Shown here in pieces: positions 7,419-16,135 of a stretch of 50,579 nucleotides of DNA. Source of the DNA: Paenibacillus pini JCM 16418. GTDB taxonomy: Bacteria > Bacillota > Bacilli > Paenibacillales > Paenibacillaceae. The notes under the pieces were generated by a model. The model was not told the DNA's origin, searched no databases, and was given only the letters and a program-made list of their open reading frames with translations. Numbering within the stretch: position 1 is the stretch's first letter; each line of letters begins with the position of its first letter. The position numbers were made by a program, and so were the translations under genes. The stretch covers positions 1 through 50,579 of the forward strand of contig NZ_BAVZ01000023.1 of assembly GCF_000576305.1 (NCBI RefSeq), read 5' to 3'.

Positions 7419-7591
7419 ATCAAAGATCATGCATGTCAAGATTGTGGATGGTGTCAGGATTTTTGGAATTATGGATCTGCGACAATATAGAAGCTAAGGG
7501 GAAATATCCAGATAATAAACTTACATACGAGGACTTAGTTCAAAATAACGATCGCGTTCATTTTGATGACGACACATGGTTTGGTGGATAA
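7419..7591 (+). pseudogene. Cysteine-rich small gene, frameshifted, non-ATG start
   Basis: AAAGGAGG at 7402-7409 is followed after nine bases by ATC, opening IKDHACQDCGWCQDFWNYG. One added base near 7470 joins this to ICDNIEAKGKYPDNKLTYED and a stop at 7591, giving a 58-residue protein with four cysteines (CxxCxxC, then C), probably zinc-binding. The other frame (open from 7370) loses this pattern in its first half. Both the break and the ATC start need checking. Confidence 0.4.
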
Positions 7592-7662
7592 ATGTCGAAT
7601 ACATAGTTTTCCTGCGATTACCCGAGAAATGAATTAAGCTAATGGAAAGGAGTTGAGCAGCA

Positions 7663-7977
7663 ATACACAAATATATGAAGAAGGTAATTAGGCGAGACTT
7701 TCCAAAATATAAGCGAATCCAAGTAGGTGGAACAATTACAAAAGTGGACTCAAGTATTAAAGAGCTAATTGAGGAAAACAAGATATTAGGTATTACATAC
7801 AGAAGAAAATATAAATATACTAATAAAACTTTCTACCTGAACAAATATAGAATTGTTTATACTGATGACTATTTTAGCCAAGTAAACAGACATCAAATTT
7901 TTGTGGCAGTAGATCAAAATAATCAAAAAGTTTATTGGAATTACACTTCACTTCCAGATAAACGTAGTTATGATTGA
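7663..7977 (+). CDS. Basic hypothetical protein (100-104 aa)
   Basis: The frame is open from just after a TGA at 7654. The first ATG is at 7675, 23 bases beyond the only ribosome binding site (AAAGGAG, 7646-7652). The in-frame ATA at 7663 is at the usual distance (10 bases), so ATA may be the start. The protein is strongly basic (KKVIRRDFPKYKRIQVGG, YRRKYKYTNK), suggesting nucleic-acid binding. Family unknown. Confidence 0.5.
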   Translation: MHKYMKKVIRRDFPKYKRIQVGGTITKVDSSIKELIEENKILGITYRRKYKYTNKTFYLNKYRIVYTDDYFSQVNRHQIFVAVDQNNQKVYWNYTSLPDKRSYD

Positions 7978-8003
7978 ACAGTTATAATTGAAAGGAAAAT
8001 ACA

Positions 8004-8147
8004 ATGTATTTATATATGAAAATGGAATTGAATCATATATGTGACTATGAAAATCAATATGTATATGACGTTAGAATTAATGGAGTAGTTAGCGGCATTT
8101 TAATTTTAAACAAAGTGCATCTATCCAAAATTAGTTTCCTATTTTGA
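8004..8147 (+). CDS. Small hypothetical protein (47 aa)
   Basis: ATG 8004 follows AAAGGAAA. The 47-residue product begins MYLYMKMELNHICDYENQ, continues as short strands (VYDVRINGVVSGILIL) and ends SFLF. It resembles a fragment of a small beta domain. Placement between two genes with their own ribosome binding sites supports it. Function unknown. Confidence 0.45.
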   Translation: MYLYMKMELNHICDYENQYVYDVRINGVVSGILILNKVHLSKISFLF

Positions 8148-8181
8148 TAAGCTATCATTCCAAAGAAAAGGAGTGTGAACA

Positions 8182-8469
8182 TTGAAAATTAGAATTAACG
8201 AAAGAACAAGAGAACTGTACGCTAAAAATTGTCCGCGCAGCACTTATAAATGTTCCTCATTTAAGGAGCTGGATTATAAAATTCAGCGATGTATTGACTT
8301 AGGACTTATAAGAACTAAGGGTGATGTTACATTAGTCCAGTACTACAATAATCAATTTCAAATCATAGATAGTGTTATTGTTAATATTCAAAAGACTAAA
8401 AAATGTTTTATGATCAGCAGTTATAAAAAGACTGAATATTTCAATAAAATGCAAAAGGTTCTTGTGTAA
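8182..8469 (+). CDS. Basic hypothetical protein (95 aa)
   Basis: TTG 8182 is the start, with AAAAGGAG at 8167-8174 at optimal distance. The product is rich in Lys and Arg, with CPRSTYKC and another Cys further on (RCIDLG). Small and basic, possibly nucleic-acid binding. It is the last of the small-gene run before a 156-base AT-rich gap containing inverted repeats. Confidence 0.55.
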   Translation: MKIRINERTRELYAKNCPRSTYKCSSFKELDYKIQRCIDLGLIRTKGDVTLVQYYNNQFQIIDSVIVNIQKTKKCFMISSYKKTEYFNKMQKVLV

Positions 8470-8493
8470 TACATAAAACAATAATTTCATCAT

Positions 8494-8547
8494 AGACATG
8501 ACGTAGTTATAATACCACATATAGATAATTTAATTATCATAATGTCT
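8494..8547. repeat. Inverted repeats in AT-rich intergenic gap
   Basis: The 8470-8625 gap contains AGACAT (8494-8499) inverted as ATGTCT (8542-8547) and an inner palindrome, GATAATT-T-AATTATC (8524-8538). The gap precedes the nucleic-acid module. It could hold operators, promoter elements or a replication signal. No iterated origin repeats are visible. Confidence 0.4.
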
Positions 8548-8625
8548 ACATGTTGTATAACAAAGAATATTATGGTATATTAGTCATTGAACATAGGGAA
8601 CTAATGTTCGAAACTGAGAGGGGTA

Positions 8626-9378
8626 GTGGCTAATATATTAAATAACACAAGTAGACAAAAATCAAGAAAAATCAGAATTGAATCTAATATTGTACTTAGT
8701 GAACCAAAGTTTATGACCACAAACATGATTATTCGTAATAGTATGTCTAAAATCTATGATGAGGCAAAAGCAGAATGGGAACTAAAGGCTATAGTTTCAG
8801 AAGAATCTGAAGGATTTTCTAATGTATGTCAACTTTGTGGTAATCCGCACCTTAAGATAAATTTCATTATTAGTAATCCTCTAACTGGACATGACTTAAT
8901 TGTTGGTTCTCGCTGCATTGTTCGCTTTGGAATCATAAAGGGAAATGTTGATGCTGAATCAGGAAGTTTAATTATAAATAACTTTATCAAGGAGCAAGAG
9001 TCCATTTTTCATGTAAGAACTCTTGTAAAAGGAATGATGGTACTTAGACCAGATGCCAAAGATTATAAACTGTTTTACGAAGCTCTTAAGCATTCATTAG
9101 ATCATCGCAATATAAAAGATCCAACTATAGAGACTCTTGGAGAAATATGCTACGGAGAGAAATGGAAATCTAAATGCAACGATATTTATATTAGAGAACG
9201 CTTGAAGTTACTTTGGTATAGACCATTGCTAATTGAAACTGTTAAAACTAAAGCTTCCAAACTTCCTGTTTATAAGGAAGGAACGACTTGGGGACATAAG
9301 AGTCGTAAGAGCCAAGTTTATAATAATATGGCTGGAAGATCTGAGTCATTTAAAACTGATATAATAGGAGACAAGTGA
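8626..9378 (+). CDS. Phage zinc-binding hypothetical protein (250 aa)
   Basis: GTG 8626 lies close behind GAGAGGGG. Residues about 67-102 hold CQLCG, then a strand region and GHDLIVGSRC. This CxxCG...VGSxC arrangement recurs in uncharacterised phage proteins and probably binds one zinc. The C-terminal third is basic (KTKASKLPVYKEG, WGHKSRKSQ). It begins the module that continues with the nucleotidyltransferase and DNA polymerase, so a role in DNA metabolism is plausible but not shown. Confidence 0.55.
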   Translation: MANILNNTSRQKSRKIRIESNIVLSEPKFMTTNMIIRNSMSKIYDEAKAEWELKAIVSEESEGFSNVCQLCGNPHLKINFIISNPLTGHDLIVGSRCIVRFGIIKGNVDAESGSLIINNFIKEQESIFHVRTLVKGMMVLRPDAKDYKLFYEALKHSLDHRNIKDPTIETLGEICYGEKWKSKCNDIYIRERLKLLWYRPLLIETVKTKASKLPVYKEGTTWGHKSRKSQVYNNMAGRSESFKTDIIGDK

Positions 9379-9474
9379 GGCGTATGCTCCCTTCTCTTAG
9401 TAATAGGACATAAAAATATTATATATTATAGTTTAATTAAATTATACAAATAGTAAAATTGGAGGAGTGTATTA

Positions 9475-10749
9475 ATGAATAGTTTAGAAGAAACAGTCAA
9501 ACAAACGATTAAAACATTTGAGGACAACAAAATTAAAGAAATGTTCCAATTTGAGAAGAATAAATTATATGCCTACCTTGAGGAAATTAAAGACTCTCTC
9601 ATCAAGCATAAAGCGTTTATAGCAGGTGGGACAATCACTAGTCTTCTAAACGGATCTGATATCAATGATTTAGACATATACTTCCGCAATGAAGAGTCAT
9701 TGATAGATTTCTTAAAAGAGCATTGGAAAGATGATAACTCATATGTTACTGGTTTAACTAAGAAATCTGTTCTTATGATCAGTGGCAAAGAGCCAAAAAT
9801 TAGAAATGTTCAGTTAATACATTTTAAGTACTTTAATACTCCAGATGAAATCTTTGAGACCTTTGATTTCACGGCTTGCATGGGAGCTTATGATTTTTCA
9901 ACTGAGCAATTTGTACTTCATCAACAATTTCTTAAACACAATTCACAACGCATTTTGAAATTTAATAAGAATACAGCCTTTCCAATTGTGTCTCTTTTGC
10001 GAGTACAAAAATACAATGGTAAAGGTTACACAATCTCCAAGCCTGAGTTTATACGAATTGCTTTAAAATGTATGGAGCTAGATATTAAAACAGTCGAGGA
10101 TTTAAAAGATCATTTAGGTGGGATGTATGGGATTAATTATGACAAGATTATCGACTTTGAAGAAGGGGAAGAGTTTTCACTTGATAAGGTAATAGATAAA
10201 ATTGCTGATATTGCACTAGATGAGGATTATTTTAAAGAACCTATAAGTGTTAAATATGAAGACTTGGATGATATCATTGATACAGTTAAAAAGAGACCAA
10301 TACATATTTTAACCCTGAGAGATAAATATTTTCGTGTAACAAATGACAACCAGTTAAAATCAATATCAACTAAGGCTGCATTCTCTAAAGATATTGACGC
10401 AGATAAATATTTTGAGAATAAAAGATTTTATAAGTGGGTTGAGAAAGATGGTTATGGAAAATATCGTAGTCACTATGACGGAGATTTTAAATATGAAGAC
10501 GGACGAGTCTCCACTGCATTAGGAGATAAACTGTTCTTTAATGAGAAACAAAATATTACTTACTCGACATATTGGAACAAAGGAGTTCTTATTGAAGTAT
10601 CAACAAAACCAGTAGACTTTATAGATAAAAGTTCAGAACATATCTATCTTAAGTCATGCACTGTGATAAGAGAGGTTCCAAAAACTGAATGGAAGCAATG
10701 GGTAAATGAAGGAGAAGATGATCATGAGAGTGTTTTCGATTGGACTTAA
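9475..10749 (+). CDS. Nucleotidyltransferase-fold protein
   Basis: ATG 9475 follows TTGGAGGAG. Residues about 48-72 read AFIAGGTITSLLNG then DINDLDIYF: the glycine pair and DxD of the polymerase-beta-like nucleotidyltransferase fold found in poly(A) polymerases, CCA-adding enzymes and many uncharacterised phage proteins. The aspartates should bind the two metal ions. The rest (to 424 residues) is unassigned and acidic at its end. The target of transfer (an RNA, a protein or a small molecule) cannot be told from sequence. It is co-directional with the DNA polymerase gene. Confidence 0.65.
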   Translation: MNSLEETVKQTIKTFEDNKIKEMFQFEKNKLYAYLEEIKDSLIKHKAFIAGGTITSLLNGSDINDLDIYFRNEESLIDFLKEHWKDDNSYVTGLTKKSVLMISGKEPKIRNVQLIHFKYFNTPDEIFETFDFTACMGAYDFSTEQFVLHQQFLKHNSQRILKFNKNTAFPIVSLLRVQKYNGKGYTISKPEFIRIALKCMELDIKTVEDLKDHLGGMYGINYDKIIDFEEGEEFSLDKVIDKIADIALDEDYFKEPISVKYEDLDDIIDTVKKRPIHILTLRDKYFRVTNDNQLKSISTKAAFSKDIDADKYFENKRFYKWVEKDGYGKYRSHYDGDFKYEDGRVSTALGDKLFFNEKQNITYSTYWNKGVLIEVSTKPVDFIDKSSEHIYLKSCTVIREVPKTEWKQWVNEGEDDHESVFDWT

Positions 10750-10815
10750 TTAGAAGTAATTGAAATGACAATTTCAAGTTAAATATTTATGAATATATCA
10801 TAGGGGGAATTTAAT

Positions 10816-11112
10816 ATGTTCAAGTGTAAACAATGTGGAAGTGCTTTTCTTAAACCGGTAGATGCTTTAAAATGTTCTTCTGTAATCAAAGATAAACCAC
10901 TTATAAGAGTGGGTCGAATCTTAATAGATAACTCGTATGATTCCCAAACTAAGATAAGATGTTATGCAATTAAACCTAAAGGCCATGAACTGGTTTATTA
11001 CTTTGAATGGCAGGGTGACACAAATACAAATAGATGGAGTCCCATATATACATATGGAGGTAATAAATTTTTATTAGAAATTTTTTCTGAACAAATACAT
11101 AGGAGTAAATAA
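10816..11112 (+). CDS. Small zinc-finger-like hypothetical protein (98 aa)
   Basis: ATG 10816 follows TAGGGGGAA. It opens MFKCKQCGSAF with a third cysteine nine residues after that segment (ALKCSS) and a fourth around residue 54 (IRCYAI), compatible with a zinc site. The remainder resembles small beta strands ending in a basic tail. It lies directly before the DNA polymerase gene, so an accessory role is possible but unproven. Confidence 0.55.
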   Translation: MFKCKQCGSAFLKPVDALKCSSVIKDKPLIRVGRILIDNSYDSQTKIRCYAIKPKGHELVYYFEWQGDTNTNRWSPIYTYGGNKFLLEIFSEQIHRSK

Positions 11113-11143
11113 TACTAAATATTTTAAATAAAGGAGAGATTTG

Positions 11144-14100
11144 ATGTGTGAAATGATAGGTACTCATAATCATACAGAAATATCGAATTTAAGATTATTG
11201 GACTGCATAAACTCGGTAGAAGAGTTATTACAGACAGCATCAGACTTAAATTACAAAGGATTAGCAATTACAGACCATGAGTCAGTATCAGCACATGTAC
11301 AAGCAATTAAAAAAACAAGAGAACTTAAAGAAAAAGGTAAAATACCAAAGAACTTTAAACTGATTTTGGGAAATGAAATTTATTTAGTAGATGATGTTAA
11401 CGAGATCAGAGAAAATTATAAATCAGGGGTTACTAAATTTCCACATTTTCTCATCATGAGTAAGGATAAAATTGGTCATGAACAAATGAGATATTTAAGC
11501 GGACGTGCTTGGGAAGGGTCATTCTATACTGGAAACATGTTGCGTGTTCCAACCGACAAAAAGGAATTAGAACGCGTTGTTAAGAATGAACCTGATCATT
11601 TAATTGCAACAACTGCATGTCTTGGTTCAGAAGTATGTATACACTTATTAGCGATTCAGGCAGCAATCCATGAGAATGATAGGATTAAGTTAAGCTATCA
11701 CACAGAAAAATTACACGAGTTTATTGAATGGTGTATTAGGATTTTTAAAAAAGAAAACTTCTTTATTGAATTACAACCAGCTTACTCTGAAGAACAGATT
11801 TATTGTAATAAGGAACTCCTTGAACTCGCTAAGCAATATGGACTAAAATATATAGTTTCAACAGACACTCATTATTTGCGTCCAGAGGATAGAGTAATTC
11901 ACAAGGCATTTTTAAATGCTAAGGATGGAGATAGGGAGATTGATAGTTTCTATGAAGCTACTTTTCTCCAGACACCAGAGGAAATCTATGAGCGACTGGA
12001 TTATCTTGATGAGTCAATTATCAGTACTGCGTTGAGAAATACAATGTTAATTGGTGAGATGGTTGAAGACTATACTATCGAGCACGATACAGAAATCCCC
12101 AAAATAAAGTTGCCTAACTTTGAATTAACACATTTCTTTAAAAGTACTTATGATAAATATGAATACATAAATAACATGGTGCATTCTGAAAATGAACAAG
12201 ATCGCTATATCATGAAATTAATTGAGGATGGATTTAAAAAATTTATCCCTTATAATGCTTTAACGAAAATTAGATTGTTTGAACACGTTGACAGAATCAA
12301 TATTGAACTTGGTGAACTTTGGGAAATCAGTCAACAGTTAAAACAGTCAATGCCATCTTACTATATAACTACTGCTAAAATAGTTGATATCATCTGGCAG
12401 GATGATGAATGTGGTGGAAATAGTTTGGTTGGGTCAGGTAGAGGGAGTTCAGGTGGATTCTTAATATGCTTCTTACTTGGTATCACACAAATTAATCCGT
12501 TGGACTATGGAATTGAAATGCCACATTGGAGACATATACATCGTAGTAGACCAGACATTGGGGCTTTAGACATCGATTTAGACACAGAAGGAAGTAAGCG
12601 TCCACGAATTATCCAAGCCCTGAAGAATTACTTTGGAGAAGAAAAAGTACTTCAAGTATGTACATTTGGCACAGAAGGGTCAAAGTCAGCAATTCAAACT
12701 GCTTGTAGAGGATTAGAATTAGATTCCGATATTGGCTTATACATAAGCAGTCTCATACCTTTTGAAAGAGGAGAGAATTGGTCAATATCAGATTGTCTTT
12801 TTGGTAATGTAGAGAAACAAAGAGATCCTATTAAAGAATTCATTAATGAAATTGAAAAATATGAAAATCTAAAACAGACTGCATTAAAAATAGAAGGGAA
12901 AATTAATAAAAGGAGTATTCATGCTGGTGGGGTTGTGGTATTTAATGAACCCTATTACAAGTCTAACGCAATGATGAAAGCACCTAATGGGGTTTCGATA
13001 ACACAGTTCAATCTTGATGATAGTCAAGCGGTCGGCAATATTAAATTTGATCTATTAACTATTGAAGCATTGGACAAAATACGAACTACCTTAGATTTAC
13101 TTATAGAGCACAAAGAAATTTCTTGGCAAGGGACACTACGAAAAACATTTGAGACATACCTACATCCAAACGTTATAGAAAAAGAAGACGTAAGGATATA
13201 CAAAATGCTTGGTGAGGGAACTGTACCAGATCTATTTCAATTCTCTACAGACATTGGATATCAATCAGCTATCAAAGTAAAACCTAAAAATTTACTAGAA
13301 GTAGCTTCTGCTAATTCACTTATGCGCCTAATGAGTGAGGGTGGTGGAGAACAGCCAATGGATACTTTTGTTAGATTTAAAAATGACTTGGGTCAATGGT
13401 ATGAAGAAATGAGATCATTTGATCTCACAGACGATGAGATAAAGATAATGGAAGAATATTTGTTGAAATTGAATGGTGTAGCTGATACTCAGGAATCAGT
13501 AATGCTATTGTCTATGGATGAAAGAATTGCAGGATTTAGTGTTAAGGATGCTAATAAACTTAGAAAAACAATCGCAAAAAAACAAGCAAGAGAAGAGTTT
13601 GAGGAACGAAAAAAGGAATTCTACGAGGGCGGAAGAAAAAGAGGTACAAGTGGAAACTTATTAAATTATGTGTGGAAACAAATTGAACGTCAGAGAGGTT
13701 ACGCATTTAGTATCCTCCACACTATGGCTTATTCTATTATTGCTCTTCAAGAATTGAATCTGAATTATCACTACAATCCATTATTTTGGAACACAGCAGT
13801 TTTGTCTGTAAATGCTGCAAGTAATGATGATGGTTCTGACTTAGATGAAGATGAAGAGAAAAAGAATAAGTCTACAAATTATGGTAAAGTTGCATCTGCT
13901 ATAGGCATGATGAAATCACATGGAATTAAAATTGGTTTACCTGATATTAATAAAGCTCATTTTGGATTTAAACCTGATTTTGAAGAAAATCAAATTGTAT
14001 TTGGATTAAAGGGATTAGTAGGAATTGGTGATGACACTGTTCAATCCATAGTTTCTAATCGACCATATTCATCATTTGAGGATTTTTACACTAGAATGCA

Positions 14101-15100
14101 TGAAACAGGAATCATTAAAAAATCTCAGTTAGTTCAACTCATAAAAGCAGGTTGTTTCGATTCCTTTGGTGAACGCATCAAGATAATGAAAAGATTCATT
14201 AACAATATTTACAACCCTAAAGATAAATTAACCATGCAGAACTTCAGTATGATTATTGAAAAGAACTTATTACCTAAGGAATACTCTTCATATGAGACTT
14301 TATATAAATTCAGAAAATATATTATGAAGAAAACTATTAAAGTTATAGATATTAACTCTAAGGATAAACATTTCTTATTAGACTCCAAAACGCTTGATTA
14401 TTTCTATGAAAATTTCAGTAACGAATCCATTGCTACATTTATGAATAACTATCCTGTTATATCTGATAAAGTTTTCAAGAAAGAATATGATAAGAAGATG
14501 GACGGAATCAAAAATTGGCTCAATGATCATAAAACTCTTGATCTTGTAAATGACAATCTTTTTGATTTTGAATGGAATAGTAACGCTAACGGAACTGTTA
14601 GTAAATGGGAAATGGAATCACTATCTTTTTACTACACAGAACATGAGTTAATTAACATGAATATTAATAAATATGGTGTGTCAAATTTTAATGATCTGCC
14701 TGAAGATCCTGTTATAGTAGATACTTTTGAATTTAAAGGAAGAAAAATTCCAAAATTTAAAATTGATTGTATTGTTGGAACTGTACTAGATAAAGACAAA
14801 AATAAGCATACAGTAACTCTACTTACAACTGATGGTGTAATAACAATTAAATACTATGATGGTGCTTTCGCTCATTATAATAAACAAGTCTCAAAGTTAA
14901 AAGCAGATGGATCAAAAGAGATTGTTGAGAAGAGCTGGTTTACAAGAGGTAATAAAATTGTAGTAGTTGGATATCGAAGGAATTCTCAGTTTAAACCTAA
15001 GAGATATAAAGATACTAACTATCAACACACAACAATGATGATAACTGAAGTATTAGAGAATGGTGACGTTAGAGTTATACCAGAACGAAAGAAAGTCTAA
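11144..15100 (+). CDS. DNA polymerase III alpha subunit (C family, DnaE-like)
   Basis: A 1,318-residue replicative polymerase, near in size to SPbeta YorL. The N-terminal PHP domain shows THNH, TDHES, GNEIYLV, PHFLIM, TTACLGSE and STDTHYL, so its metal ligands appear complete and it may proofread. The catalytic core shows GSGRGSSGGF, then RPDIGALDIDLD holding the paired catalytic aspartates, and KFDLLTIEALD holding the third. A helix-hairpin-helix-like region (GLKGLVGIGDDTV) follows. There is no DEDD exonuclease insert, so it is not PolC. ATG 11144 follows AAGGAGAG. It should copy the element's DNA independently of host PolC and DnaE. Confidence 0.88.
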   Translation: MCEMIGTHNHTEISNLRLLDCINSVEELLQTASDLNYKGLAITDHESVSAHVQAIKKTRELKEKGKIPKNFKLILGNEIYLVDDVNEIRENYKSGVTKFPHFLIMSKDKIGHEQMRYLSGRAWEGSFYTGNMLRVPTDKKELERVVKNEPDHLIATTACLGSEVCIHLLAIQAAIHENDRIKLSYHTEKLHEFIEWCIRIFKKENFFIELQPAYSEEQIYCNKELLELAKQYGLKYIVSTDTHYLRPEDRVIHKAFLNAKDGDREIDSFYEATFLQTPEEIYERLDYLDESIISTALRNTMLIGEMVEDYTIEHDTEIPKIKLPNFELTHFFKSTYDKYEYINNMVHSENEQDRYIMKLIEDGFKKFIPYNALTKIRLFEHVDRINIELGELWEISQQLKQSMPSYYITTAKIVDIIWQDDECGGNSLVGSGRGSSGGFLICFLLGITQINPLDYGIEMPHWRHIHRSRPDIGALDIDLDTEGSKRPRIIQALKNYFGEEKVLQVCTFGTEGSKSAIQTACRGLELDSDIGLYISSLIPFERGENWSISDCLFGNVEKQRDPIKEFINEIEKYENLKQTALKIEGKINKRSIHAGGVVVFNEPYYKSNAMMKAPNGVSITQFNLDDSQAVGNIKFDLLTIEALDKIRTTLDLLIEHKEISWQGTLRKTFETYLHPNVIEKEDVRIYKMLGEGTVPDLFQFSTDIGYQSAIKVKPKNLLEVASANSLMRLMSEGGGEQPMDTFVRFKNDLGQWYEEMRSFDLTDDEIKIMEEYLLKLNGVADTQESVMLLSMDERIAGFSVKDANKLRKTIAKKQAREEFEERKKEFYEGGRKRGTSGNLLNYVWKQIERQRGYAFSILHTMAYSIIALQELNLNYHYNPLFWNTAVLSVNAASNDDGSDLDEDEEKKNKSTNYGKVASAIGMMKSHGIKIGLPDINKAHFGFKPDFEENQIVFGLKGLVGIGDDTVQSIVSNRPYSSFEDFYTRMHETGIIKKSQLVQLIKAGCFDSFGERIKIMKRFINNIYNPKDKLTMQNFSMIIEKNLLPKEYSSYETLYKFRKYIMKKTIKVIDINSKDKHFLLDSKTLDYFYENFSNESIATFMNNYPVISDKVFKKEYDKKMDGIKNWLNDHKTLDLVNDNLFDFEWNSNANGTVSKWEMESLSFYYTEHELINMNINKYGVSNFNDLPEDPVIVDTFEFKGRKIPKFKIDCIVGTVLDKDKNKHTVTLLTTDGVITIKYYDGAFAHYNKQVSKLKADGSKEIVEKSWFTRGNKIVVVGYRRNSQFKPKRYKDTNYQHTTMMITEVLENGDVRVIPERKKV

Positions 15101-15128
15101 TTGGAATTTATCAGGAGGATAATAAACA

Positions 15129-15353
15129 TTGAAAAATAAGCGTATTTACACTGAGTTCTTACTACCAAATGGAGATAAAATTCCTATTTCATGTAGAAGT
15201 GAAAAAGAGTTAACAAAGTTTAAAAAAGAATTCCCTTCATATTTTTTGATAAAAAAGAGTGAAATTGATCCGAAAGAAATAAAAAATTTAATGAACGTTA
15301 AACATTTGTATTCTAATTCGCGGAAGATCTCAAGGATGCAGTTTTGGTCATGA
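15129..15353 (+). CDS. Small basic hypothetical protein (74 aa)
   Basis: TTG 15129 follows AGGAGGATAA at the right distance. The protein is basic with an initial beta hairpin-like segment (KRIYTEFLLPNGDKIPISCR) and then KSEIDPKEIKNLM. No family recognised. It is 28 bases after the polymerase and 20 before the RecU-like gene, clearly the same transcript. Confidence 0.55.
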   Translation: MKNKRIYTEFLLPNGDKIPISCRSEKELTKFKKEFPSYFLIKKSEIDPKEIKNLMNVKHLYSNSRKISRMQFWS

Positions 15354-15373
15354 ATTTGCTTAGGGGTGTTTAA

Positions 15374-15928
15374 TTGACTACTAATAAAAATTTCGGAAAA
15401 ATATTTGAAGAAAGCTTTAAGAGCAGTGTATTAAATTGTGAAGAGAAAATATTTTTCTTTCGAATAAAAGATGTAAATGTTCCACCAGATTTGAGGAACA
15501 GGGTGAAGTTAGTCCGCAATGATTATGACTGTTTAATGTTTACTAGTGGACATTTGTTTACTCTTGAACTCAAATCGACAAAAGAAAAAAGTATTAGTTT
15601 CAGTGAAAGTATAATTAAGCAACATCAAATTGATAATTTGTTAGAAGCATCAACACACAATGGAGTAATATCAGGATTCTTATTTAACTTTAGAGAACCT
15701 GAAAACAGATTGTTTTTTATACATATAAGAGATTTTATAGATTATCAAATGGCTGCTCAAAGAAAAATAACAAATCATAAATATAGAGCAAAAATAAATA
15801 AAAGTTCAATTCCAATTAGTATATGTGAGGAGATTGGTATAGAGATAAAAAGTACTAAAATGAGGGTGAATTATAAGTATAATATTAAAGAATTTGTAAA
15901 GGAGGCTTTACTAAAATATGAAAGCTAA
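15374..15928 (+). CDS. RecU-like Holliday junction resolvase
   Basis: The 184-residue protein follows the RecU layout: an initial GKIFEESFKSS helix, then DYDCLMFTSGHLFTLELKSTKEKSISF, giving the PD-(D/E)xK nuclease core (Asp, then ExK), and then KQHQIDNLLEASTHNGVISGFLFNF, matching the family's HQIxFLxxxxxxGGIAFLIVxF. Such enzymes cut four-way DNA junctions during recombination or concatemer resolution. The start is TTG 15374, behind AGGGGTG. It overlaps the next small gene. The N-terminal arm is shorter than in host RecU. Confidence 0.7.
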   Translation: MTTNKNFGKIFEESFKSSVLNCEEKIFFFRIKDVNVPPDLRNRVKLVRNDYDCLMFTSGHLFTLELKSTKEKSISFSESIIKQHQIDNLLEASTHNGVISGFLFNFREPENRLFFIHIRDFIDYQMAAQRKITNHKYRAKINKSSIPISICEEIGIEIKSTKMRVNYKYNIKEFVKEALLKYES

Positions 15929-16076
15929 GAATATTCCAAAAATTAATTACAAGGTTCAAGTATTGGATTATGAAGAGGCTAATAGATTATTAATTGATAA
16001 TTTCGAGAGCACTATGGTAGATATTTTTGTGAATTATATTAAAACAACAAATTATCTTGATAGAATAAGTAAATAG
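15918..16076 (+). CDS. Small hypothetical protein (52 aa)
   Basis: ATG 15918 lies within the end of the RecU-like gene, with AAAGGAGG at 15898-15905 upstream. The 52-residue product starts MKAKNIPKINYKVQVLDYEE and is helical afterwards. No motif. It is the last gene before the recombinase. Confidence 0.5.
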   Translation: MKAKNIPKINYKVQVLDYEEANRLLIDNFESTMVDIFVNYIKTTNYLDRISK

Positions 16077-16085
16077 TAATAATAT
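16057..16085 (+). promoter_or_regulatory. Possible promoter of the recombinase gene
   Basis: TTGATA (16057-16062) is followed after 17 bases by TAATAT (16080-16085). A better TATAAT (16085-16090) lies five bases further but is badly spaced. The position about 50 bases before the recombinase start is suitable. Support is moderate, since the region is very AT-rich. Confidence 0.35.
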
Positions 16086-16135
16086 ATAATACATAACTAG
16101 TACAACCAAAGAACATAAAAATGGAGGCAGTCTTA

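Noticed and set aside
7653..7691. TTG 7653 as the start of the gene at 7663-7977
   Set aside because: Its frame ends after about a dozen codons, and joining it to the downstream frame would require removing a base or adding two, unlike every other break here.
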